Source: UBA5614 sp963667535
GTDB taxonomy: Bacteria; Cloacimonadota; Cloacimonadia; Cloacimonadales; Cloacimonadaceae
Assembly: GCA_963667535.2 (NCBI GenBank)
Contig: CAXXDU010000002.1
Span: 3,162,001-3,226,000, forward strand
DNA length: 64,000 nucleotides
Direction of reading: 5' to 3'
The translations under genes were made by a program, and so were the position numbers. Each line of letters starts with the position of its first letter. The first letter of the stretch is position 1. Positions 1 to 8,068 of this stretch are shown one piece after another. The notes beneath the pieces were generated by a model. The model saw nothing but the letters and a program-made list of their open reading frames with translations, searched no databases and was not told the origin of the DNA.

Positions 1-451
1 CTGCATATTTGGTAATAGCATAAGGTGAAAGAGGCGCTACGGGCATAGTCTCGATTTTGGGCATAGTCTCGGAATTGCCATACACTGATGAAGAAGAAGC
101 AAACACAACTCTTTTTACCTTGAATTCCTTAGCTGCTTCCAGCACATTAAGCGTGCCGAGAATATTGACATCATTGGAAGTAATGGGGTCATTAATAGAC
201 CTGGGTACAGAAGGTAAAGCACCCTGATGCAAAACATAATCCGCACCTTTGACTGCATCGCGCACTACATGAAAGCTGCGCAAATCACCCTCAAACATTT
301 CAAAATTGGGATTGTCTTTGTAATGCAGGATGTTCTCTCGCTTGCCGGTGGCAAAATTATCCAAAACCCGTACCTTGTCTCCTCTGCGGAGAATCTCTTT
401 TACTATGTTTGAACCGATAAAACCGGCTCCGCCGGTAACTAAATACATCAT
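1..451 (-). CDS. NAD-dependent epimerase/dehydratase, 3' end outside window
   Basis: The first 150 residues of an extended short-chain dehydrogenase are present; the C-terminus runs off the left edge. The Rossmann glycine motif GGAGFIGS is at residues 7-14. An SSSVYGN stretch near residue 125 and a YAITK (YxxxK) catalytic pair near residue 145 follow. Family members interconvert or dehydrate nucleotide sugars (GalE/WbpP/RmlB group); the substrate cannot be read from this fragment. Two adjacent ATGs (451 and 448) are preceded by GAGG, and I chose 451. It lies 16 nt after the preceding SDR gene, so it is probably the continuing end of the same leftward operon and supplies a sugar nucleotide for the polymer. 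Confidence 0.85.
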   Translation of the reverse strand, partial: MMYLVTGGAGFIGSNIVKEILRRGDKVRVLDNFATGKRENILHYKDNPNFEMFEGDLRSFHVVRDAVKGADYVLHQGALPSVPRSINDPITSNDVNILGTLNVLEAAKEFKVKRVVFASSSSVYGNSETMPKIETMPVAPLSPYAITKYA

Positions 452-467
452 ATTAACCTCTATAAAT

Positions 468-1193
468 TTAAATTGTTCCTGAATCAACAAACATATTGGA
501 ACCTGTCACTGATGCACTGATATCTGAAATAAGATATTCTGCGGCATTGGCAACTGAAAACAGTTCTGTAGGCTTCTTGAGTGATGTTCTTTTATATATC
601 CTGTCTTTCTGAGCCGGTGACAGGGTTGCACTCATACCTGTTTCCATAAAACCTGCTACAATACAGTTTGAACGAATACCACGTTCTCCCCACTCTCTGG
701 CAGTTGTTTTGGAAAAAGCTTCGAGCGCTCCTTTGGTGGAAGCATACATAGCCAAGCCCTTGTAGCCTGTATGTACACTGATAGATGAGATATGCACAAT
801 GGAACCCGATATATTGTGCAGCAGCATATTTCTGATTACATGTTTAGTCAGCATCATGGGCGAAAAGACATTGACCTGATACATTTTAAACAAAGGGTCG
901 TAATTCAGATTGCTGATAATATCATCATACGCAATGGCAGCATTATTGACAAAGCCATGCAAGGGTATGTCATAACCAATGGTTTTGGTAAAAATTATAC
1001 CTATTGATGAATCAATTTCTGCCAGGTCTGCTACGATAAGAATCAGATTATCAGGATAGGCTTTCTTCAGCTTTTCAAGCTCTGCATTAATGGCAAATGT
1101 AACACCATACACACAATTGCCTTTTTCCAGAAGAGTTTTGGTAATCTGCAGACCAAGACCCTGCATAATGCCTGTTACCAGGATGTTTTTCAT
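468..1193 (-). CDS. FabG-like short-chain dehydrogenase/reductase
   Basis: A 241-residue classical SDR with the cofactor motif TGIMQGLG at residues 7-14, NNAA near 83-86, an active-site Ser near 136-139, and Tyr150/Lys154 in YASTK. This is the full catalytic set of NAD(P)H-dependent carbonyl reductases such as 3-oxoacyl-ACP reductase. It sits directly after an acyl-AMP ligase and an acyl carrier protein. A role reducing a 3-oxoacyl group held on that carrier is therefore plausible, for example to a hydroxyacyl decoration. The fold is certain; the acyl-ACP substrate is inferred from the neighbours, and a sugar substrate is the alternative. Confidence 0.85.
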   Translation of the reverse strand: MKNILVTGIMQGLGLQITKTLLEKGNCVYGVTFAINAELEKLKKAYPDNLILIVADLAEIDSSIGIIFTKTIGYDIPLHGFVNNAAIAYDDIISNLNYDPLFKMYQVNVFSPMMLTKHVIRNMLLHNISGSIVHISSISVHTGYKGLAMYASTKGALEAFSKTTAREWGERGIRSNCIVAGFMETGMSATLSPAQKDRIYKRTSLKKPTELFSVANAAEYLISDISASVTGSNMFVDSGTI

Positions 1194-1206
1194 GTTGTTT
1201 CTTCCT

Positions 1207-2436
1207 TCAGATTCTTTTCAGTTTACCGGTTCGGGTTAGTGGTATACTCTCCACGAAATTGATGATGCGTGGAATTTTATAAGGTTGCAGCAATGGAGCA
1301 AGATATTCTCTCAGTTCTCTTTCTGTAACAGAGACTGACGACACAACATCAGCCATCAGAATACTGCCCAAAACAGGATTGGGCTTACCGTAAACGTAAG
1401 CCTGAAGCACGCAAGAATGGGTTTCCATAGCTTGTTCGACGTCATAAGGATTCACTTTATATCCACCCACATTTATCATCTCATTCTTTCTGTTTACAAA
1501 CCTGAATTTGAGAGGATTGGTCTCAATCACTTCAACCATATCGCCGGTGGCATACCAGTCAGATGTCATTGCTGTTGCTTCTGCACTTACTCCCAAAAGA
1601 GATTTGTGGATGTAAAGCTCTCCCATAGTAATTATGCACACAGCTTCATCAATAATGGAGAAAACATCATCACGGGATTCCAGGATAGTGCCTGCCTCGG
1701 TTGAAGCATAAACATTGCGGAGACTGGCATTGGGAAAAGCCTGCAACAGATTGGCTGATAGATTTGTATCAAACTTTTCACCACCGCTGGTCAGCTTTAT
1801 TATTGAATTACATTGCTCAGTTAAAGGCAGCAGCAGTCTGAAAAATGTCGGAGTAGCAGAAATGTGGGTAATCTGATATTGGTTGATGAGAGATAGTACT
1901 ATGTCTCTGGGAGCTTCAAACAGATTGATGAGTGGATTGGCATTTAATAAAGCCTGAAAAAAAACTTGCAGACCGGCAATATGCGTTGGATTATAGGCAT
2001 AGCCCCAGATATCTTTTATGTGCTTATCTGAGCTTCTTACTGCTCTGATTAGAGATGACAGAGGATGTGAAACTTGCTTGGGAATGCCGGTAGTCCCCGA
2101 TGTAAAAAGGGTTAAAGACCAGGTTGTTTGTTTGCATATTAATGTAATCAGTTCTTCTACGGTTTGCAGGTTTAGTTGGGAACATGCTTTTGACCGTATT
2201 ATATCTTCATCAGAAATATGCAGATTCTCCAATTCCTGTGCTGACAAGCCTGAATCTATTAGAGTAAGATTTTCATTATGAACAATAGCAGTGATGACAG
2301 AGACAAAAGTATCGTAAAGGTTGGGAGTGTATCCATATTCTTTAATGACAGTAACGCCATTTACATCACTCAGAAGCCGTGAATAGGTATAAGCGGTATC
2401 AGAAGAGTAATCGTAAAGAAAGAGACCGGAAAACAT
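1207..2436 (-). CDS. Acyl-AMP/acyl-ACP ligase of the ANL superfamily
   Basis: A 409-residue adenylate-forming enzyme, somewhat shorter than typical 500-residue members because the N-terminal subdomain is reduced. The ATP-binding P-loop TLFTSGTTGIPK is at residues 109-120. YASTEAG, a YATGD motif and VGGYKVNP (hinge) follow, and the protein ends in LTRTGKLKRI, which carries the C-terminal catalytic lysine. The family activates a carboxylate as acyl-AMP and transfers it to a phosphopantetheine thiol. Its ATG overlaps the stop codon of the carrier-protein gene by one base, so the carrier is the obvious acceptor. The acid loaded is unknown. Confidence 0.85.
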   Translation of the reverse strand: MFSGLFLYDYSSDTAYTYSRLLSDVNGVTVIKEYGYTPNLYDTFVSVITAIVHNENLTLIDSGLSAQELENLHISDEDIIRSKACSQLNLQTVEELITLICKQTTWSLTLFTSGTTGIPKQVSHPLSSLIRAVRSSDKHIKDIWGYAYNPTHIAGLQVFFQALLNANPLINLFEAPRDIVLSLINQYQITHISATPTFFRLLLPLTEQCNSIIKLTSGGEKFDTNLSANLLQAFPNASLRNVYASTEAGTILESRDDVFSIIDEAVCIITMGELYIHKSLLGVSAEATAMTSDWYATGDMVEVIETNPLKFRFVNRKNEMINVGGYKVNPYDVEQAMETHSCVLQAYVYGKPNPVLGSILMADVVSSVSVTERELREYLAPLLQPYKIPRIINFVESIPLTRTGKLKRI

Positions 2437-2660
2437 TACTTTTGGAGCTTTTTCAGGATATCTGAAACTGTTAAGACAAAGCTATCAGCAAAAATATCGA
2501 TGCCAAATTCCTTCTCAACTCTTACAGTTAATTCTGCCAGGTCCAGTGAATCGAAGCTCAGGTCTGTACGTAAATCCTGTTCTGGTCTCAAATCAGGTAT
2601 TGGTTGTAATCCTTTGTTTTCTCTGACTGTGTTTACTATGATTAATAGCTTATCTATCAT
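2436..2660 (-). CDS. Acyl carrier protein
   Basis: A 74-residue acidic protein of acyl-carrier size. The motif LSFDSLDLAEL contains Ser38, the expected 4'-phosphopantetheine attachment site, and a helix resembling ACP helix II (VRVEKEFGIDI) follows. It is the first gene of an ACP/acyl-AMP ligase/SDR set at the downstream end of the big leftward operon. It probably carries the acyl group that the ligase activates and the SDR may reduce. No phosphopantetheinyl transferase is visible in the window, so a chromosomal one must act on it. Confidence 0.9.
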   Translation of the reverse strand: MIDKLLIIVNTVRENKGLQPIPDLRPEQDLRTDLSFDSLDLAELTVRVEKEFGIDIFADSFVLTVSDILKKLQK

Positions 2661-2671
2661 TAAATCCTCAT

Positions 2672-3583
2672 TTACTTGTAATTTTCATCTTTGTATTGTG
2701 ATAGTGTACAGAAAGTATAGTCAAGCCTGATAAAGTAATCAAGCTGCTCCTGAAACAGCTCAATAGCCTTTAGACCCAGATTCTTGTTCTTGAGCCGCAG
2801 TCTGATATTCTTATCAAAGAAATCAGAGATTGGATTGTTGTAACGCTTTTCCACATTATCTTCATCACATTCTTCAAACAATTCGTTAGGATGTATCAGG
2901 AAATTAACCGGTTTACCAGTAAGACAGGTTTCCCGGTTTAAAAAGCTTCGAATGGTTTTAATCAGAACAGGATTTGTACGCATGGTGGTTCCGATGTAGG
3001 GAATCAGCATAGCTGAAATGGGGATTTCCAATATAGTGGAATTACCTTTTTGAGCCATGTTATAAGCGCTTACGAAGTATGGAAAGCGAGGAGCAAATAG
3101 TCTATTCAGTTTTCTCAAAGCTCCGCGGGAAAAAAAACTATCGGCTCTTTGTGAAGAGATGGAACTGTCGATATCAAAACCTGTGCTTTCCAGTGCCTTA
3201 GTAGTAAATTCGTTTACTCTCAGAGCAGGTGCTCTGAATGACCGGACTTTTATACCTGTTATGTCCTCAAGAATATTCTTTGTACGGATTAAGTTTGCCA
3301 CTTGTTCATGATAACCAAGTTTATCAAAAGCGGAATTTTCTTCATGACTATAACCATGTGAGGCTACTTCATGACCTCCGGGTAAAATCATTTTTACAAT
3401 GTCCGGATGTTTCTCTGCTATCTCGCCGGTGAAGAAGAAGGTAGATTTGATGTTCAATTTGCTATATATGTCAAGCAAGATGGGCATTCCATCCTTGAGC
3501 ACTTTTTCGGCAGTGATATCACGCTGTTTATTGTATCTTATTGATGTGCTTTCCACATCATTTGTAGCAAGAAAATATCTCTT
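2672..3583 (-). CDS. Polysaccharide deacetylase (NodB-like)
   Basis: A 303-residue carbohydrate esterase 4-type protein. It starts MKRYFLATNDVESTS and carries STFFFTGE and HEVASHGYSHEEN, the HxxSH metal-site pattern. An RAPALR (motif 3) stretch and NFLIHPNE near the C-terminus complete the set. These enzymes remove N-acetyl groups from polymer amino sugars. An in-frame start 48 nt upstream exists. I prefer the internal ATG because it matches the family N-terminus, has AAGG just upstream, and shortens the overlap with the preceding acetyltransferase gene to 26 nt. No signal peptide is obvious, so it may act on a cytoplasmic lipid-linked precursor. Confidence 0.82.
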   Translation of the reverse strand, partial: KRYFLATNDVESTSIRYNKQRDITAEKVLKDGMPILLDIYSKLNIKSTFFFTGEIAEKHPDIVKMILPGGHEVASHGYSHEENSAFDKLGYHEQVANLIRTKNILEDITGIKVRSFRAPALRVNEFTTKALESTGFDIDSSISSQRADSFFSRGALRKLNRLFAPRFPYFVSAYNMAQKGNSTILEIPISAMLIPYIGTTMRTNPVLIKTIRSFLNRETCLTGKPVNFLIHPNELFEECDEDNVEKRYNNPISDFFDKNIRLRLKNKNLGLKAIELFQEQLDYFIRLDYTFCTLSQYKDENYK

Positions 3584-4121
3584 CATTAGCCTTAAACTCT
3601 CGGATAACAATTGCAGGATTGCCACAGACAATCACATTTGGAGGGATTTTACCGGAAGCAGTAGAGCCGGCGCTGACAATCGAGCACTCCCCTACTTCGC
3701 ATCCTGGTAACAGTGTGCTGGAGACTCCTACCCAAGCCCCTTTCCTGATGATAACCGGAGCCAGATAAGATAACAATCTGCCTTTAAAATGCAGATATGG
3801 ATTGGAATGTGTAATCAGGTAGTTATTCCCTGCCAGAGCTGTATAGTCCTCAAGATAGATGTATTCAGGATGTGCATTATCCAGTATGCAATGCATTCCC
3901 AGCATTACACCTTTTCCAATCGTAACACCCCGCCATCTGTGAAGCTTAATCCTGATACTGTTTATCGGACAATTATAAGCTATCCATTGCAGTATCCAAT
4001 TTCTGAGTTTGACCAGCATAAACATTGGTACACTGGCATTTCTCCTCTTACTGGATTTGGATATTTGCTCGTTAATATTCCTGGAAGGAATGTAAAAAGG
4101 AGTGCTTTCAAACTGCTTCAT
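3558..4121 (-). CDS. Left-handed beta-helix acetyltransferase
   Basis: A 187-residue hexapeptide-repeat acyltransferase of the WcaF/NodL/serine acetyltransferase group. The C-terminal half shows the repeat pattern, for example VTIGKGVMLGMHC, VIIRKGAWVGVSSTLLPG and SIVSAGSTASGKIPPN. These trimeric enzymes move acetyl groups from acetyl-CoA to sugar hydroxyl or amino groups. The start overlaps the upstream deacetylase gene by 4 nt (ATGA), and the 3' end overlaps the next deacetylase. A deacetylase-acetyltransferase-deacetylase sandwich suggests coordinated tuning of acetylation on one sugar unit. Confidence 0.85.
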   Translation of the reverse strand: MKQFESTPFYIPSRNINEQISKSSKRRNASVPMFMLVKLRNWILQWIAYNCPINSIRIKLHRWRGVTIGKGVMLGMHCILDNAHPEYIYLEDYTALAGNNYLITHSNPYLHFKGRLLSYLAPVIIRKGAWVGVSSTLLPGCEVGECSIVSAGSTASGKIPPNVIVCGNPAIVIREFKANEEIFSCYK

Positions 4122-4864
4122 TTTTTCCTACTCCGCCAGACTTTAAGCCATTTCTTCGCCTGGTACTTTGGTAAAGTCAAAACATAATAGCGAAGCAACC
4201 ACTTACAAATGTTGTCATTCCATCTGGAAGGATGCACATTCAGCATTATTTGGTCAGGCAAAAGCTGCTTTTCAAAATGACGGATTAAATCATCAGTCGA
4301 ATGAATACTAAAACAGTAATGGCTATCAACGCAATCGCGGACGCTATATTTATCTCCATCCCAGCAACTGCCGGTATCGGTCAGATACAGCAATTTATTA
4401 AAATCCAGAGAAAGATAAGGTTCCGCCACTAAGCCATAATCTTTGTAATTATAGCGGTCCCATAAATCCAGGTTGCCCCATTTGGACAGTGGTCTGCCAT
4501 GCATGGCAATAGTTCTGACAGGATAATACTTCCGGTAAAACTCCAGATTCTGTTGAAAAGCTTTAATTGCCTTTTGATAATCTCCACCCTGAGCTGCAAA
4601 ATCTTCATAGTGATAACCGATTTCATGACCTAATGCAACAATACTACGAATAACCCTGTCATTAAAGCTAAGCGGAGATTGCCTGAAATAGTATGTAACT
4701 TTCACATTACTATCAGCTTCTACTTTAGCCATTTTCAGAGCATTTGTAGGCCAGGAATCAACATCATGCCGAATAATTACAGTTTTGGATAAAGGATTAT
4801 CTGTAAAGCCTTCAAAGGTCTGAAAACTGTACCCGCTTTTTCGGATTTGATCCAAGAGCCTCAT
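4118..4864 (-). CDS. Polysaccharide deacetylase-like protein
   Basis: A 248-residue protein with the NodB-type motif VIIRHDVDSWPTNAL (catalytic/metal Asp pair in HDVD). TYYFRQSP and GHEIGYHYEDF follow, and a late VHPSRW motif closes it. This is the deacetylase subfamily that begins RHDVD and is common in capsule and O-antigen clusters. No signal peptide is seen, suggesting cytoplasmic action on an intermediate. It is separated from the next upstream gene by 84 nt and overlaps the downstream acetyltransferase by 4 nt. The substrate is unknown. Confidence 0.8.
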   Translation of the reverse strand: MRLLDQIRKSGYSFQTFEGFTDNPLSKTVIIRHDVDSWPTNALKMAKVEADSNVKVTYYFRQSPLSFNDRVIRSIVALGHEIGYHYEDFAAQGGDYQKAIKAFQQNLEFYRKYYPVRTIAMHGRPLSKWGNLDLWDRYNYKDYGLVAEPYLSLDFNKLLYLTDTGSCWDGDKYSVRDCVDSHYCFSIHSTDDLIRHFEKQLLPDQIMLNVHPSRWNDNICKWLLRYYVLTLPKYQAKKWLKVWRSRKK

Positions 4865-4948
4865 ATAGGTTTTTAGACAAAAGTCGATTTTTGGTACCTC
4901 GATTTATTATTTGTCAGTAATATGTTCGATGATATATCTGAACTGAAT

Positions 4949-5962
4949 TTAATAATCTTCAATAATTGAACTCAGCTTACTTATGACTTCATCTTTAACG
5001 CATTTCGAGCGTGTTAAATCAATAGATTTCTTACTTGTTATACTAACCTGATTGATTAATTCTGAGACATCTCTTGAAAAGAACATTGCTCCTGTTTTAA
5101 TTAAAGCTCTATCTACAGATAATAGCTGTTTACCAGCATAAAAGGAAAATGCAGGAACACCTAAACAAGCTGCCTCACGAGCAAATGTACCTGCACCGGT
5201 TAGTACTGCTTCGGCATAATAGCATGCATCAAGCCCATTTAACGGAGATTCTGGTATAAAGACATTTTTTATCCCTTTGGCATAAGAATGATCAATCTTA
5301 TAACGTGGTAAATATAGGATATTGTGTCCCTTACCCGACAAGCGTCTTAGCAATTCCGGTGTTATAGTGGTAGCGTTACTATTCCTGATGTAATTTGCCA
5401 TAAGATTTTCGGGACGGACTACGACATATCTTTCAAATGGTAGTTCAGATAAAAATGTCTCGGAGGGTTTATAATCAGCTATATAAATATCTTCCTTAAA
5501 TCCATGGTACATAGTCAGTTTCTTCCGGGAAAGTCCCTGCCTAATAAGTATATCTTCTGAAATTGCATCAGGGAAAAAAGCATGGTTTACAAAAAAACCA
5601 TATGTCCACTGCCGAGCCTGATCATTATCTCCGAAAGCTATTGTTTTTTTGTGCCTGATTGTTGATGACCATATCGCACTTTCACTCCCACAAGATATAC
5701 TGATATCAAAGTCTTGAATTTTATTGTATACTTCCCAGAACCGGGAAAAAACACCAATTACTTTATCTGTCAGTTTTCGACCCTTATGATCTCCCAATAT
5801 TTGATAATCACAGCCTAACTCGTTTGACAATAAAGTCGTCGTTTCAGAAAATTCTCGACTAGTTATAAGTACTTTATGTGGTTGTCTTTCTCTAAGAGCT
5901 TTCATGATAGATACTAAAAAGTGAACCTGGGGCGAATTTGTTATATCATACCAAATTACCAA
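4949..5962 (-). CDS. DUF354 family GT-B-fold protein
   Basis: A 337-residue protein matching DUF354, a glycosyltransferase B-fold family related to UDP-GlcNAc 2-epimerase and MurG-like enzymes. It begins with VIWYDITNSPQVHF, and VLITSREFSET, a mid-protein VVVRPENLMANY and LTGAGTFAREAACLGVPA are typical. The last motif is the nucleotide-sugar binding region near the C-terminus. Members are found in archaeal and bacterial surface-glycan clusters but few have a demonstrated reaction. It follows the ATP-grasp gene by one base, so the two are likely co-translated. Confidence 0.8.
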   Translation of the reverse strand: MVIWYDITNSPQVHFLVSIMKALRERQPHKVLITSREFSETTTLLSNELGCDYQILGDHKGRKLTDKVIGVFSRFWEVYNKIQDFDISISCGSESAIWSSTIRHKKTIAFGDNDQARQWTYGFFVNHAFFPDAISEDILIRQGLSRKKLTMYHGFKEDIYIADYKPSETFLSELPFERYVVVRPENLMANYIRNSNATTITPELLRRLSGKGHNILYLPRYKIDHSYAKGIKNVFIPESPLNGLDACYYAEAVLTGAGTFAREAACLGVPAFSFYAGKQLLSVDRALIKTGAMFFSRDVSELINQVSITSKKSIDLTRSKCVKDEVISKLSSIIEDY

Positions 5963-5963
5963 T

Positions 5964-7124
5964 TTATCTCCTGTGTAAAAAAGCTAAAGCCATACATCCA
6001 TAAGCAAAAAAAGGAATCGGATCTGTGATATCCCAACAGGCTTCTGTGAATGAAAAGTATGTTCTGATAACATCTTGGGGTTTATCGATTCTGTTAATAA
6101 TTCTTTTGAAAGAAAAGAAAATATCAGTATACAAATTAATCCAGAATAACCCAAGTTTATATTGATAAGGTTGGGGAAGTACATCGTTATTGGCATAGTT
6201 ATAAAGCATTGTAGGATATGCTATTCCACACTTCTCTGCTAATCCAACCCATAGCCAGGTTCGAGCATTAATCTCTATCAGCTTGTACTGCCCATCCCGA
6301 CTATCCTTTAACCATTCAATCTCACAAACACCTGTATAACCAAGGTCTTGAATTAATAGTGTGCTAATATCAAGTAATTCTTTCTCAAAGATGCTTTTAC
6401 AGCAAGTGGCTGTTCCAAATTTCAGTGGGTGTTCACGCAATTTTACACCCATCCAATATGAATGCACTATGCCTTTAACTGCAAAGATTGTAACTGAAAT
6501 TGTTTTATTAATATATGGAATCACTTCCTGTATGAAATAGTCAGAAGGATTAGCATTGAATAGTTTACCACTCCAAATATGCTGTAACTCATCTTCTTTA
6601 TCTACAACAATAGCTTTTTGCTGAAACTTTTTATAAAAAGACAGACCATTATTGCCTTTGATAATAATTGGATAAGTCAGGTCAACTTTAGTAGGATTTG
6701 ATTCAACTGGCATCACAGTATTAGGTATAGAAACACCGATACGTTTAGCAATATTAAGCAAATTGCGCTTATTATATATCTTATCAATCAGTTCCATATC
6801 CTCAGTTACAATTTTAAATGATTCGCATAACTTTTTCTTATGCTTGGATATGTTATAGACTGCATGATCATTTGAAGGTAATAACATCCAATCCTTAAGA
6901 TTCTCATCAATATTTAATTTTATTAGAAACTCTATAAATGCATCAGTGATATAATCAGGACAGCGGAAGTATTTTACGCAGTAACGGGAATATCGAGCTA
7001 TGCAATTATCTTTATCAATAACAATAACAGGAATTCCTGCACGTCCAAGTACACGTGTATTTGCTAATCCCTGTACGTGACCTTCGATTATTATTACACC
7101 TGGCTTTTGTCTGTTTTTAATCAT
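5964..7124 (-). CDS. ATP-grasp carboxylate-amine ligase-like protein
   Basis: A 386-residue ATP-grasp protein. The N-terminal pre-ATP-grasp domain starts GVIIIEGHVQGLANTRVLG. The ATP-binding region includes YPIIIKGNNGLSF, and the metal-binding end reads CEIEWLKDSRD...LIEINARTWLW. These enzymes couple a carboxylate, activated as acyl-phosphate, to an amine. Surface-glycan clusters often carry such genes, probably for amide-linked amino-acid or amine substituents. It overlaps the upstream GT4 gene by 4 nt. Substrates cannot be predicted from sequence alone. Confidence 0.85.
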   Translation of the reverse strand: MIKNRQKPGVIIIEGHVQGLANTRVLGRAGIPVIVIDKDNCIARYSRYCVKYFRCPDYITDAFIEFLIKLNIDENLKDWMLLPSNDHAVYNISKHKKKLCESFKIVTEDMELIDKIYNKRNLLNIAKRIGVSIPNTVMPVESNPTKVDLTYPIIIKGNNGLSFYKKFQQKAIVVDKEDELQHIWSGKLFNANPSDYFIQEVIPYINKTISVTIFAVKGIVHSYWMGVKLREHPLKFGTATCCKSIFEKELLDISTLLIQDLGYTGVCEIEWLKDSRDGQYKLIEINARTWLWVGLAEKCGIAYPTMLYNYANNDVLPQPYQYKLGLFWINLYTDIFFSFKRIINRIDKPQDVIRTYFSFTEACWDITDPIPFFAYGCMALAFLHRR

Positions 7125-8068
7125 AAACTTATTCTCTTCGAATTTAACACACTCTCATAAACTCCAATTATCTTCTTTGCAACAGTTTCAGAATCCAGCC
7201 CTAATTCTATAAGTCTCTTTCTGCCTTCAGTTTTCTTATTCTTTTCCAGAGACAGAATGATTTTTCCGGAAATGCTTTGCGGGTCAGCATTAACAATGTA
7301 ACACCCGTCAAGACCATCAAGTAACCATTTAACATCACCAACATCAGTAGAAACAATCGGACAGTTACATGCCATTGCTTCCTTAATAACATTTGGTGAG
7401 CCTTCAGAAATAGACGTTAGAATCATCAAATCTGAGGCGTTAATATATATAGGGATTTGGTTATGCGGAATCTTGCCAATTGTAATAAGAGATACATTTT
7501 TTATATTGCTGATGTCAGTAGCTCTTTTTGCGAGAGAATAGTTCTTGACCTTACGTTCCGGTTCACTTGGGAACAGAATGTACTGCTTATCTTGTTCCAA
7601 TCCTAACTTATCCCTGCACTGAACCTTATCCATTTCTTTAAAAACATCTAAATCCACACCATTAGGAATAACTAAAATCCTCGGAATGCCTAGCTTTTTC
7701 TTCATTCTATCAGATTTAACAATTGTAAGAGACCAACAGAACTTAGAAAACATATTGATTATAAAACGCCAAAAAAATGAACCATTCACATCGCTTCCTA
7801 ATAGAGATGTTACAACAGGTATCGAAGAAGCAAGACACGAAACAAAGCCGCATAAAGAATAATGAGCATGGATCAAATCATAATTATTGGATTGTAACTT
7901 TAACTTAAGATGTTTTACATTCTTTAAATAGCCCGATAACCCCTTACCTTTGATAGAAAAATAGTCAATTGAGTGTCCAAATTTACAAATCGAATCACCC
8001 TGACTTTTTATGAACGGAGTAATCTCAAAGACTTTAGAATTTCCACTACACACAAAAAGGATGTTCAT
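7121..8068 (-). CDS. GT4 family glycosyltransferase
   Basis: A 315-residue GT-B glycosyltransferase. The N-terminus MNILFVCSGNSK and HAHYSLCGF belong to the acceptor domain. VIPNGVDLDVF, LFPSEPERKVKNY and EGSPNVIKEAMACNCPIVS belong to the donor domain, the last being the E-x7-E signature. These retaining enzymes add a sugar from a nucleotide sugar to a growing lipid-linked chain on the cytoplasmic face. At 315 residues it is shorter than the usual 350-400 but has both Rossmann halves. It overlaps both neighbours by 4 nt. Confidence 0.88.
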   Translation of the reverse strand: MNILFVCSGNSKVFEITPFIKSQGDSICKFGHSIDYFSIKGKGLSGYLKNVKHLKLKLQSNNYDLIHAHYSLCGFVSCLASSIPVVTSLLGSDVNGSFFWRFIINMFSKFCWSLTIVKSDRMKKKLGIPRILVIPNGVDLDVFKEMDKVQCRDKLGLEQDKQYILFPSEPERKVKNYSLAKRATDISNIKNVSLITIGKIPHNQIPIYINASDLMILTSISEGSPNVIKEAMACNCPIVSTDVGDVKWLLDGLDGCYIVNADPQSISGKIILSLEKNKKTEGRKRLIELGLDSETVAKKIIGVYESVLNSKRISL

